Assembly: GCA_002496355.1 (NCBI GenBank)
Contig: DAJP01000050.1
Location: forward strand, 61,323 to 66,325
Length of the DNA: 5,003 nucleotides
Origin: Euryarchaeota archaeon UBA346
GTDB taxonomy: Archaea > Thermoplasmatota > E2 > DHVEG-1
Direction: 5' to 3'
The notes under the pieces: generated by a model
Told to the model about the DNA's origin: nothing
What the model saw: only the letters and a program-made list of their open reading frames with translations
Database searches by the model: none
In this document: in pieces, positions 1 through 5,003 of the stretch
Layout of the letters: every line of letters starts with the position of its first letter
How positions within the stretch are numbered: the first letter of the stretch is position 1
Made by a program: the position numbers and the translations under genes

Positions 1-807
1 GTCTATCGTGAGACCGTCAGCAAACCAAGTCCCTATAAATTTGAGGGAAAATCACCAAACAAACACAACCGGTTCTACATCGAAGTAGAACCATTGCCTG
101 ATAGCATCGTCAAAGCCCTTTATAACAATGAACTACCGGAGAATGTGAAGAAATTCAAGAAAGAAACCGCTAAGATACTCCAGGACCTCGGGATGGACAA
201 AGATGTCGCAAAAGGCGTGTTTGGTGTTCATGGGCTCAACATTATCACTGATACAACCAAAGGGATACAGCATTTGTTCGAAACCAGAGATTTAATCATG
301 GAAGCCTTCGATGAGGTCATGAAAAGCGGACCGACCGTCTCAGAACCCTGTCAAGGCGTCCTGGTAAAACTCGTCGATGCAAAGCTTCATGAGGATGCCA
401 TCCACCGAGGACCCGCACAGGTCATCCCTGCAGCGAGAAACGCTATCTATGGTGCGATTACGATCTCTGAGCCGACCTTGCTTGAACCGATGCAGAAGGT
501 CTTTATCAGCACTCCCCAGGAGATCATGGGTGATGCGTCACGAGAGTTGAATTCCCGACGTTCCGAAGTCAAAGATATGAAAACTGTTGGTGACTCCGTA
601 GAAATCGAAGCCAAAGCACCCGTGGCTGAGATGTTTGGATTTGCATCAGCAATCCGTTCAGCTACCGGTGGTCGCGTACTTTGGAACACTGAAAACATGG
701 GATTTGAACCCTTACCAAAGAATCTCCGGGATGACGTGATTAAGAAAGTCAGGGAACGCAAAGGCCTCAAACCAGAGCCATACCCCGCTGATTACTACAT
801 GGGATAA
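1..807 (+). CDS. fusA: Translation elongation factor 2 (aEF-2), C-terminal part
   Basis: This is the 3' end of the archaeal EF-2 gene, open at the left window edge. The reading frame runs from base 1 to a TAA at 805-807 and gives 268 residues; archaeal EF-2 is usually about 730 residues, so domains IV and V are present and the GTPase domain lies outside. EF-2 is the cytoplasmic GTPase that drives translocation of tRNA and mRNA on the ribosome. The decisive motif is DAIHRGPAQVIPAAR; its histidine (codon 403-405) is the residue converted to diphthamide in archaea and eukaryotes. Further family signatures are SEPTLLEP, the GGR turn in domain V and the C-terminal run RKGLKPEPYPADYY. The TTG at 94 is an internal leucine codon, not a start. 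The gene is not followed by EF-1 alpha or S10, which often accompany it in archaeal translation operons, but by an unrecognised small gene. Confidence 0.97.
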   Translation, partial: VYRETVSKPSPYKFEGKSPNKHNRFYIEVEPLPDSIVKALYNNELPENVKKFKKETAKILQDLGMDKDVAKGVFGVHGLNIITDTTKGIQHLFETRDLIMEAFDEVMKSGPTVSEPCQGVLVKLVDAKLHEDAIHRGPAQVIPAARNAIYGAITISEPTLLEPMQKVFISTPQEIMGDASRELNSRRSEVKDMKTVGDSVEIEAKAPVAEMFGFASAIRSATGGRVLWNTENMGFEPLPKNLRDDVIKKVRERKGLKPEPYPADYYMG

Positions 808-823
808 TCCCTTCCGAAGGATT
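804..823 (+). terminator. Possible hairpin over the EF-2 stop codon
   Basis: AATCC (806-810) and GGATT (819-823) are complementary. With an inner TT/AA pair they form a short stem with one bulged C around a CCG loop, directly after the EF-2 stop. The downstream sequence is T-rich (TTATTT at 822-827) but has no strong T-run. Archaeal termination depends mainly on U-tracts, so this is a weak candidate for a 3' end or processing signal. Confidence 0.2.
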
Positions 824-833
824 ATTTCCAAAT

Positions 834-843
834 TCTTAAAAAC
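834..843 (+). promoter_or_regulatory. Weak TATA-like element before the 118-residue gene
   Basis: TTCTTAAAAA is centred about 27-28 bases upstream of the ATG at 867, the spacing expected for a leaderless archaeal transcript. The match to a TATA box is poor. A second candidate, TTATTT at 822-827, would instead suit the GTG at 849. Read-through from EF-2 is equally possible. Confidence 0.25.
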
Positions 844-866
844 CATGTGTGGATACAGTGGCGACT

Positions 867-1223
867 ATGCAACGAGGAATCATTCCGATTAACCAGTTTT
901 TCGAGTTGGAATACCGGTACTACGAAAAGGATCCAACCTACAAATACTTCAACAGACGGTTCGAGATCTACCTCATCGGAAAAAAAGGGATGCAAAAAAT
1001 TTACATCCTGCACATGGACAACTGCGACCGAAGACCAGGCAGATGGGCACCCCACATCCATCGCGCGTCACAAGTCGCAAAAAAACTCTATTTTGGGGTC
1101 TCCACCCTCAACTGGAGTGAGATCAAAGAAAACTTCCTCTCCGCCATCATCGCAGAGATCGGGGATGCATACAAGGCAGATGCGAAGAAAGCAATCGTCA
1201 ACCTTCTCTCACCAAAACTATAA
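867..1223 (+). CDS. Unrecognised small basic protein (118 aa)
   Basis: I do not recognise a family for this protein. The first part (residues 10-50) is rich in aromatic and charged residues and looks like alternating beta strands (FFELEYRYYEK, FEIYLIGKKG, KIYILHMDNC). A basic stretch follows with CDRRPGRWAPHIHR at 53-66, and the last third looks helical (WSEIKENFLSAIIAEIGDAY). There is no signal peptide or membrane helix, so it should be cytoplasmic; an alpha/beta fold with a basic surface is an inference only. Codon choice (ATC, CTC, GAG) resembles EF-2 next door, which supports this frame. The open frame begins after a TAA at 837-839. GTG at 849 and 858 are alternative starts; ATG at 867 is preferred because it is the only ATG near the front of the frame and has a TATA-like element at the right distance. 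The gene begins 59 bases after EF-2 and may be read from the same transcript. Confidence 0.75.
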   Translation: MQRGIIPINQFFELEYRYYEKDPTYKYFNRRFEIYLIGKKGMQKIYILHMDNCDRRPGRWAPHIHRASQVAKKLYFGVSTLNWSEIKENFLSAIIAEIGDAYKADAKKAIVNLLSPKL

Positions 1224-1233
1224 AAAATCATCC

Positions 1234-1243
1234 TTTTCTTTTT
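1234..1243 (+). terminator. U-rich tract after the 118-residue gene
   Basis: TTTTCTTTTT begins 10 bases beyond the TAA at 1221-1223. T-rich stretches just downstream of a stop codon are the usual intrinsic termination signal of archaeal RNA polymerase. A second T7 run at 1283-1289 lies right before the next start codon and could stop residual read-through. Confidence 0.5.
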
Positions 1244-1250
1244 CATCTCT

Positions 1251-1260
1251 AACATATGTT
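1251..1260. promoter_or_regulatory. 10-bp perfect palindrome next to a TATA box
   Basis: AACATATGTT is a perfect palindrome that ends where the TATA element of the 38-codon ORF begins, so it covers the position of the TFB-recognition element. A dimeric regulator could bind here, but a 10-bp AT-rich palindrome can also occur by chance. Confidence 0.25.
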
Positions 1261-1269
1261 TTTATACTA
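1259..1269 (+). promoter_or_regulatory. TATA box for the 38-codon ORF
   Basis: TTTTTATACTA is a good match to the archaeal TATA box. Its centre lies about 26 bases before the ATG at 1290, which puts the expected transcription start at or next to the start codon, the geometry of a leaderless mRNA. No Shine-Dalgarno sequence lies between them; the bases just before the ATG are seven T residues. Confidence 0.6.
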
Positions 1270-1289
1270 GGTTCTCTCATCCTTTTTTT

Positions 1290-1406
1290 ATGGAAATGGT
1301 CCCACTCCCCGAGGTAGAGGAAACATTACAGGCTTTTAAGAAAAAGAAAAAACAAAAACAGAAAAAGAATGAAGAAGAGCAAAAAGAAGAACCAGACGAT
1401 TCCTGA
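1290..1406 (+). CDS. Small Lys/Glu-rich ORF (38 aa), unknown
   Basis: This short ORF runs from ATG 1290 to TGA 1404-1406. The product begins MEMVPLPEVEETLQAF, a short acidic and possibly amphipathic segment. It continues with an uninterrupted basic stretch of Lys and Gln (residues 17-26) and ends in a Glu-rich acidic tail closing with PDDS. The composition suggests a disordered, highly charged peptide that could bind nucleic acid or a protein partner, but no family is recognised. Support for a real gene comes from context rather than length: a TATA box at leaderless distance upstream and a 12-T run 22 bases after the stop. The alternative is that the A-rich sequence is only the antisense copy of a U-rich terminator for the converging mcm gene. 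An in-frame ATG at 1296 could also be the start. Confidence 0.5.
   Translation: MEMVPLPEVEETLQAFKKKKKQKQKKNEEEQKEEPDDS
1338..1390 (-). terminator. mcm: U-rich termination region for mcm (antisense to the small ORF)
   Basis: Read on the - strand, the Lys/Glu codons of the small ORF become a pyrimidine tract with several T4-T6 runs, about 65-115 bases beyond the mcm stop codon. Closer to the stop, the - strand carries an A-run (complement of 1429-1440) that would not terminate. This is therefore the first good U-rich stretch an mcm transcript would meet. Confidence 0.4.
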
Positions 1407-1428
1407 GCCAGTATTATTTTGTTACTCC

Positions 1429-1440
1429 TTTTTTTTTTTT
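1429..1440 (+). terminator. T12 tract ending the rightward transcripts
   Basis: Twelve consecutive T residues lie 22 bases after the stop of the 38-codon ORF and 12 bases before the end of the convergent mcm gene. This fits a strong archaeal intrinsic terminator that keeps rightward transcription from running into mcm. No stable hairpin is seen before it. Confidence 0.65.
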
Positions 1441-1452
1441 ATAGGTTCCTTA

Positions 1453-3561
1453 TCATTGCCCTGCTAAACGGTACTTCCCATGACTCGGTTCATAGATCTG
1501 ACCATTGCGGTTCAACCGATCCAGGACTTCCTCGACTTTCCGTGATTCGATCCCTTGGATCTCCGCCTCATTGATGATGTCACTACGCGATGCACTATCA
1601 TCAGAAGACTCAGTGCAGAGACGCTGGATAACATCAAGGATCACCCGCATCCGCTCATGCTGACTATGGCTGATACCGGTCGCGATGATATCGATATCAA
1701 ATCGTCCGGTCTCCCGGTCCGTCCCTACGCGTCGTAGATACTGATCGATAATCGAGATCGCCCGTTTCGCATCATCTATTGTTGCCTCCTGGCTCAACCG
1801 TATCCGAGCGCTTGATTCCGCGAGCCGCACGAACGCTTCAAGCTGTCGAGGGGTGAACGGTACGGAATCTTTCGAGGAACTCCGGAAATCAACATAATAA
1901 TTCTGAAGGATCTCCAACGCATCATCGGTCATTACCGGGAAGACATTCCGCTTCGCATACGCCACATACTTACGCAAAAACTCAGGTTCGAACACCGGCA
2001 GCACATGCTTCATAAATGTCGTTTCCTGAGATTTTGAGTACAACTCATCAGAGACTTTCTTCAGATGCTCATGGATTTCCCCGCCCTTATGAGAGTGGAG
2101 AATATGAGACGCAAGGTCTGTATCAGTCTTTCGATTCGGTTTATCAAGAATGGAAAAAATAAGGTCAAAACGTGACAACAATGCAGGTGGCATGTTGATC
2201 TGCTCATGCATCGGTATAAACTCATCAAAACGTCCTAGTTTTGGGTTTGCAGCAGCAAGCACCGCACAGCGTGACTTCAGGGTCGCATTAATCCCAGCCT
2301 TTGCAACAGAGATCTCCTGCTGCTCCATAGCCTGATGCAAACTGCTCCGGTCTGTTTCTTCCATTTTGTCGATCTCATCGATACAAGCAAGACCTTTATC
2401 AGCCAAAACCAGTGCCCCAGCCTCAAGCGTCCATTGTCCCTCCCCGAACTCGTCCCGAACCGCTGCAGCAGTCAGACCCGCTGCGGAGGATGCCTTCCCT
2501 GAGGCGTACACGCTTCGAGGAGCAAGCTTTGACATATACGACAACATCTGCGATTTTGCGGTCCCAGGGTCTCCTACGAGTAACGCATGGATATCCCCTC
2601 TTGTCCTAGTCCCATCAGGCATTTCCTTGGCAATTCCACCGAACAACTGAAGAACCAATGCATCCTTCTCCACTTCAAGACCATAAATCGTCGGTGCGAT
2701 GCTCTGCCGCATCTTATCATAGATCCCTGGGTCTTTGCTGATCTTCAGGATCTTTTTTTCATCCTCCTTGGATACCTCGACTTCCTCAAAGGCGTACTCC
2801 TGGCTTTCGATACTGATTGCATCGACTGTCTTATCAAACGACGTCAAACGAAACGTTCCTCGATGACGCGCTGTTGAATGAAGAATACCATTCACAATCA
2901 CCCGATCCCCTGGAGCGACAAGCCCCACGAGATCATCCTCAAGATGCACACTGATACGCTCCGGCTGCGCGCCACCTCGCAACCCCTCCGGGTTCTCCTG
3001 AATCTCAATCTTCTGAGAATCAATAAACGACGACAACGCCGTTGACAACTTAAACGACGACACTCGCCCACACCCGCCTTGGTCCTCATAACACTCAGAT
3101 GGCTCTTTCAGGATATCCTCATCCTGTTCAATCCGCATCACAGCACCACATTTCTGGCACTGAAACGCAGCGACCTGAAGCTTGGGACGCACCTCGGTAA
3201 TCTTCTTGACCAGGCCCTCCACTGCGATGAATGTTCCTAGACGGTTCGCTCGGATCTTCCGGATCAACACCCGCTGAGAATCCGGGATGTTCTTCACACG
3301 AAAATGCAGCTGCAGCTTCTGCTCCGCTGACACATCAATAAGCTTTAACGCCTCCTCTGCGTTAAAAAGTGCTTTAAATGGTTGACGAAGCAGCAACTCC
3401 GCAAGCTTCGAATCTGCCTTATCAATATCCCAATAATCAAGAAGTAAACTACGTCGCTCCGGATACTCTGTTGCCACTGTCTCGATTTCAGCTTTACAAT
3501 TATCCTCAAAAAACGCCTGCCAGGATGCCGTGAGACTCTCGTCTTTCACCAATCGAACCAT
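1453..3561 (-). CDS. mcm: Replicative DNA helicase MCM
   Basis: Full-length archaeal minichromosome maintenance protein of 702 residues, close to the usual family length. It forms a ring, usually a hexamer, that unwinds DNA 3' to 5' at the replication fork using ATP. The N-terminal half holds the OB-fold region with a zinc site (Cys135, 138, 157 and 164) and the hairpin segment GTFRLTSF (235-242). The AAA+ core has Walker A GDPGTAKS (330-337, Lys336), Walker B CIDEID (393-398), sensor 1 AAANP (437-441, Asn439), the arginine finger LLSRFD (461-466, Arg464) and the sensor 2 segment FTPRQLEAF (569-577). A C-terminal winged-helix domain spans about residues 635-700. No intein interrupts the Walker motifs, a common insertion site in this family. 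The ATG at 3561 is fixed by a GGGAGG ribosome site 7 bases upstream. The gene lies just downstream of the SRP RNA on the same strand and has its own TATA box. Confidence 0.98.
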   Translation of the reverse strand: MVRLVKDESLTASWQAFFEDNCKAEIETVATEYPERRSLLLDYWDIDKADSKLAELLLRQPFKALFNAEEALKLIDVSAEQKLQLHFRVKNIPDSQRVLIRKIRANRLGTFIAVEGLVKKITEVRPKLQVAAFQCQKCGAVMRIEQDEDILKEPSECYEDQGGCGRVSSFKLSTALSSFIDSQKIEIQENPEGLRGGAQPERISVHLEDDLVGLVAPGDRVIVNGILHSTARHRGTFRLTSFDKTVDAISIESQEYAFEEVEVSKEDEKKILKISKDPGIYDKMRQSIAPTIYGLEVEKDALVLQLFGGIAKEMPDGTRTRGDIHALLVGDPGTAKSQMLSYMSKLAPRSVYASGKASSAAGLTAAAVRDEFGEGQWTLEAGALVLADKGLACIDEIDKMEETDRSSLHQAMEQQEISVAKAGINATLKSRCAVLAAANPKLGRFDEFIPMHEQINMPPALLSRFDLIFSILDKPNRKTDTDLASHILHSHKGGEIHEHLKKVSDELYSKSQETTFMKHVLPVFEPEFLRKYVAYAKRNVFPVMTDDALEILQNYYVDFRSSSKDSVPFTPRQLEAFVRLAESSARIRLSQEATIDDAKRAISIIDQYLRRVGTDRETGRFDIDIIATGISHSQHERMRVILDVIQRLCTESSDDSASRSDIINEAEIQGIESRKVEEVLDRLNRNGQIYEPSHGKYRLAGQ

Positions 3562-3568
3562 AGGAAAA

Positions 3569-3574
3569 CCTCCC
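3569..3574 (-). promoter_or_regulatory. mcm: Shine-Dalgarno site of mcm
   Basis: On the - strand GGGAGG lies 7 bases before the ATG at 3561-3559, with T following to give GGGAGGT. This is a near-perfect complement to the 16S rRNA 3' end and decides the mcm start. It is the only strong ribosome site in the window. Confidence 0.85.
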
Positions 3575-3592
3575 GTAATTGTGAAACAATCT

Positions 3593-3606
3593 ACCTTATA
3601 TTAAAT
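3593..3606 (-). promoter_or_regulatory. mcm: TATA box of mcm
   Basis: The - strand reads TTTAATATAAGG within an AT-rich stretch, preceded by CCAAAA, which could serve as the TFB-recognition element. A start about 26 bases downstream would fall near 3574, giving a leader of roughly 12-15 bases that just includes the GGGAGG site. The element begins only a few bases after the SRP RNA 3' end and may also mark that transcript's end. Confidence 0.5.
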
Positions 3607-3609
3607 TTT

Positions 3610-3937
3610 GGCGGGTGTAGACGCCTCTTGAGTGGGTGCACGTGATATACACGTGATTGCCCGTCTGCATTCTCAACCCCGTTAACCCTCTGAGCATCGG
3701 CAGTCTGTGGTAAGGCTGCTCACTTCCGTGCCTCACCCGGTTCCCACAGCGAAGATAGACATATGACCCTCCGGTCATATGCGGTTATCACCTCTGATCC
3801 CAAAGGACAAGGCGTCATAGGCAACAAACGGATCACGAGATACTCGTAACACCGCCTCGTAAGATCGACCCCAGCGTATCGGCGATTTCTGGTTGCAGGG
3901 AACGCCTAGCTCCCCGGTCTATTCTACACCTTTCGCC
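3610..3937 (-). ncRNA. ffs: Signal recognition particle RNA (7S, archaeal type)
   Basis: Complete SRP RNA of about 328 nt, the scaffold on which SRP19 and SRP54 assemble to target nascent membrane and secreted proteins. All major elements can be read on the - strand. Helix 1: GGCG and GGUGUAGA near the 5' end pair with UCUACACC and CGCC at the 3' end. Alu domain: GGGGAGCUAGGCGUUCCC forms helix 3, whose GGCG (3903-3906) can kiss CGCC (3881-3884) of helix 4. Helix 5: long and interrupted; for example CCGUUUGU pairs with GCAGACGG and CGUGAU with AUCACG. Helix 6: a perfect 9-bp stem (CAUAUGACC/GGUCAUAUG, 3760-3781) with a GGAG tetraloop, the SRP19 site. Helix 8: GGCACGGAAGUGAGCAGCC (3714-3732) with a GGAA tetraloop and the conserved asymmetric loop bound by the SRP54 M domain. 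The ends are set by helix 1 pairing and may be off by several bases. A short ORF inside it is spurious. Confidence 0.95.
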
Positions 3938-3941
3938 ACTG

Positions 3942-4220
3942 TCACCAGGAACGACGGCTAAGCTGTCGGTAGTAGTTAAACATTTGCACGAATAAAATAA
4001 CCAGACCGACCGCTAAAAAAGCAACATCACGGACCACCGCGATCCATGCGTTAGTTAGGAGTGTTGCGTTGTTTTGAGCATAGACGGTTCCCGCGTTAAA
4101 TGCATCAAGAATCAAAATCCAAATGACCACCGCGACGATGATGAAAATAATCACGTTGATGTAAAACGACCACTTATTCCATGTTTTTTTATCAACCGGA
4201 AGAATCGGGTTCTCACTCAT
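3942..4220 (-). CDS. Small two-helix membrane protein (92 aa), unknown
   Basis: No family is recognised. From the ATG at 4220 the product has 92 residues: a polar N terminus with several lysines (MSENPILPVDKKTWNKW), a hydrophobic helix at about 19-39 (YINVIIFIIVAVVIWILILDA), a polar loop at about 40-58, a second hydrophobic helix at about 65-83, and a basic C terminus (YRQLSRRSW). Positive charges at both ends predict both termini in the cytoplasm and the loop outside. The loop contains NAT (Asn51), a possible archaeal N-glycosylation sequon. An upstream in-frame ATG at 4244 would add eight residues, but it lies only about 13 bases from the TATA box and so is probably not transcribed as a start. 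The gene begins 63 bases after DP2, and its TGA is 4 bases before the predicted SRP RNA 5' end, suggesting shared transcription or a promoter inside this gene. Confidence 0.8.
   Translation of the reverse strand: MSENPILPVDKKTWNKWSFYINVIIFIIVAVVIWILILDAFNAGTVYAQNNATLLTNAWIAVVRDVAFLAVGLVILFVQMFNYYRQLSRRSW
3971..3980 (-). promoter_or_regulatory. Weak TATA-like element upstream of the SRP RNA
   Basis: The - strand reads TTTAACTACT inside the end of the membrane-protein gene. A start 26 bases downstream would fall near 3950, about 10 bases ahead of the RNA end predicted from helix 1. No better TATA box is seen at the ideal distance, so the RNA may instead be processed from a longer transcript. 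Confidence 0.2.
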
Positions 4221-4252
4221 GACACACCAACCTACAATAAGCATGAGATGAT

Positions 4253-4263
4253 GGATATAAGAA
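4253..4263 (-). promoter_or_regulatory. TATA box for the small membrane-protein gene
   Basis: The - strand reads TTCTTATATCC between the DP2 stop and the membrane-protein gene. A start about 26 bases downstream falls near 4231, giving a leader of about 11 bases before the ATG at 4220. The leader contains GGTTGGTG, at best a weak ribosome site. This geometry favours the 4220 start over the ATG at 4244. Confidence 0.5.
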
Positions 4264-4283
4264 TATTATGATTCTGACAATGC

Positions 4284-5003
4284 TTAGAAAAAATCAGTTA
4301 ATTTCGTGTTTTTCACTTTATCGCTCACAAACATCGAATCAATGGATTTCTCCACAAGAGCGATGCGTTGACGAGCGTACACCGGGAGATCGTATTTCTC
4401 CGCGATCTCCTTTGAGATGTTAAGATATTTCTTCACGGACATCTCATGGACGGTCAAGGTGAGCTTCCCATTGCATTTCGTACATATGCCCTGAAGAGGG
4501 ATCCGGCGGTACGTCGTGTTACATAAAGGGCAACGTACAGATTGTTTACTGAACGCACGGAGATTCCCCAGGATATCTGGCAGGAAATGTCGTTCGATGA
4601 CCTTGTAGGCGACATCTGCCTCGTCTACTGCACGGATTTTTGCAGCAAGACTGAGTTGTACGTTCATCTTTTCCATCATGGTCTTCAGCGTCTTATACAA
4701 TGATTCCTTTGGTCCTTCTGAAATGTCATTAGTGTCATGGGTAAATCCGAACTGTTCGTACTGAAGTTCGGTGCCGAGCCGTGAAGCGACCAACCCCATC
4801 TTTGATTCGAGGTTCTTCGAATGCTCATGGCGTAAGGTCGCCTCGTAGAACTCTAGGGGATATCTGAAGAGGGTATCGAGGTTGTGTGCTTCCTTGTCGA
4901 CCTCGGAAGGATCAAGTCGGGTCGTTAAGATCAAGGGCAGATCCATTTTCCCTCCCCGCTTGTCCGGGATGTATGAATGGGAGAAATTCAGTAACGCATC
5001 CAT
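4284..5003 (-). CDS. polC: DNA polymerase D (pol II) large subunit DP2, C-terminal part
   Basis: This is the C-terminal 239 residues of the catalytic subunit of the archaeal D-family replicative DNA polymerase, cut by the right window edge; the whole protein is usually well over 1,000 residues. The frame has no stop at the edge and the ATG at 5003 is almost certainly an internal methionine. The fragment starts just after the catalytic aspartate region with the family signature LLNFSHSYIPDKRGGKMDLPLIL, then TTRLDPSEVDKEAHN and YPLEFYEATL. A C4 zinc site follows (Cys158, 161, 174 and 177 of the fragment), in the region that contacts the small subunit DP1. The last residues, NTKLTDFF, form a PIP box that binds the sliding clamp PCNA; it has Leu and Phe-Phe at the right places, with Asn where Gln is typical. 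The T6 run on the - strand at 4288-4293 is part of the DFF codons. The first downstream gene on this strand is the small membrane protein. Confidence 0.97.
   Translation of the reverse strand: MDALLNFSHSYIPDKRGGKMDLPLILTTRLDPSEVDKEAHNLDTLFRYPLEFYEATLRHEHSKNLESKMGLVASRLGTELQYEQFGFTHDTNDISEGPKESLYKTLKTMMEKMNVQLSLAAKIRAVDEADVAYKVIERHFLPDILGNLRAFSKQSVRCPLCNTTYRRIPLQGICTKCNGKLTLTVHEMSVKKYLNISKEIAEKYDLPVYARQRIALVEKSIDSMFVSDKVKNTKLTDFF

Noticed and set aside
447..770. - strand ORF inside EF-2
   Set aside because: It lies wholly antisense to conserved EF-2 domains IV and V and shows no independent start signals.
847..1317. 156-codon + strand ORF overlapping the 118-residue gene
   Set aside because: It is longer, but the translation is a Ser/Thr-rich, low-complexity string typical of a shifted frame. 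The overlapping frame has a better protein-like composition and codon use matching EF-2.
2366..2650. + strand ORFs opposite mcm (also at 1555-1737, 2150-2335, 2412-2609 and 2587-2877)
   Set aside because: All are antisense to conserved MCM AAA+ or zinc-domain sequence, with skewed Ser/Pro/Ala composition.
2898..3089. - strand ORF in another frame within mcm
   Set aside because: It is an arginine-rich shifted-frame reading of the MCM OB-fold region.
3640..3656. CACGTG-ATATA-CACGTG inverted repeat, a possible operator or hairpin
   Set aside because: It falls in the 3' strand of SRP RNA helix 5, where it pairs with the CGUGAU and UACG segments of the 5' strand, so RNA structure accounts for it.
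3596..3778. 60-codon - strand ORF
   Set aside because: It lies within the SRP RNA, covering helices 8, 5 and 1; the RNA structure explains the sequence.
4074..4271. + strand ORF opposite the membrane-protein gene
   Set aside because: It is antisense to the hydrophobic helices and has no promoter or ribosome site; the - strand frame gives a coherent two-helix protein.
1..5003. CRISPR array, insertion sequence, tRNA, intein or defence-type system
   Set aside because: No spaced direct repeats, terminal inverted repeats, transposase motifs, tRNA fold or intein insertion were seen. The window is mostly conserved information-processing genes, so I do not claim an undescribed system here.

Overview
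The window looks like a core-genome segment of a euryarchaeote-type archaeon. The evidence is the end of an archaeal elongation factor 2 with its diphthamide loop, an archaeal MCM helicase, the end of the PolD-specific DNA polymerase large subunit DP2 (absent from Bacteria and most Crenarchaeota), an archaeal-type SRP RNA, and TATA-box promoters with very short or absent leaders. Base composition is moderate and the proteins are not extremely acidic, so neither a haloarchaeon nor an obvious hyperthermophile is suggested. I cannot fix the order or genus from sequence alone.

Layout. On the + strand, positions 1-807 hold the last 268 codons of EF-2. They are followed by an unrecognised basic protein of about 118 residues (867-1223) and a 38-codon lysine/glutamate-rich ORF (1290-1406) preceded by a well-placed TATA box. 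A 12-T run at 1429-1440 closes this rightward set. Everything after that is on the - strand, reading from right to left: the C-terminal 239 codons of DP2 (5003-4284, open at the window edge), a small two-helix membrane protein (4220-3942), a complete signal recognition particle RNA (about 3937-3610), and the full-length replicative helicase MCM (3561-1453). The two sets converge at 1406-1453.

How the parts relate. DP2 and MCM are both replisome components, and DP2 ends in a PCNA-binding tail. Between them lie an RNA needed for membrane-protein targeting and a small membrane protein. The gene spacing is tight: the membrane protein's stop codon is only a few bases from the SRP RNA 5' end, and the SRP RNA 3' end is only a few bases from the MCM TATA box.

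No mobile element, CRISPR array, tRNA or defence-like system was found. The points most worth a second look are the SRP RNA and its junctions, the 38-codon ORF with its palindrome and promoter, and the two unassigned small proteins.
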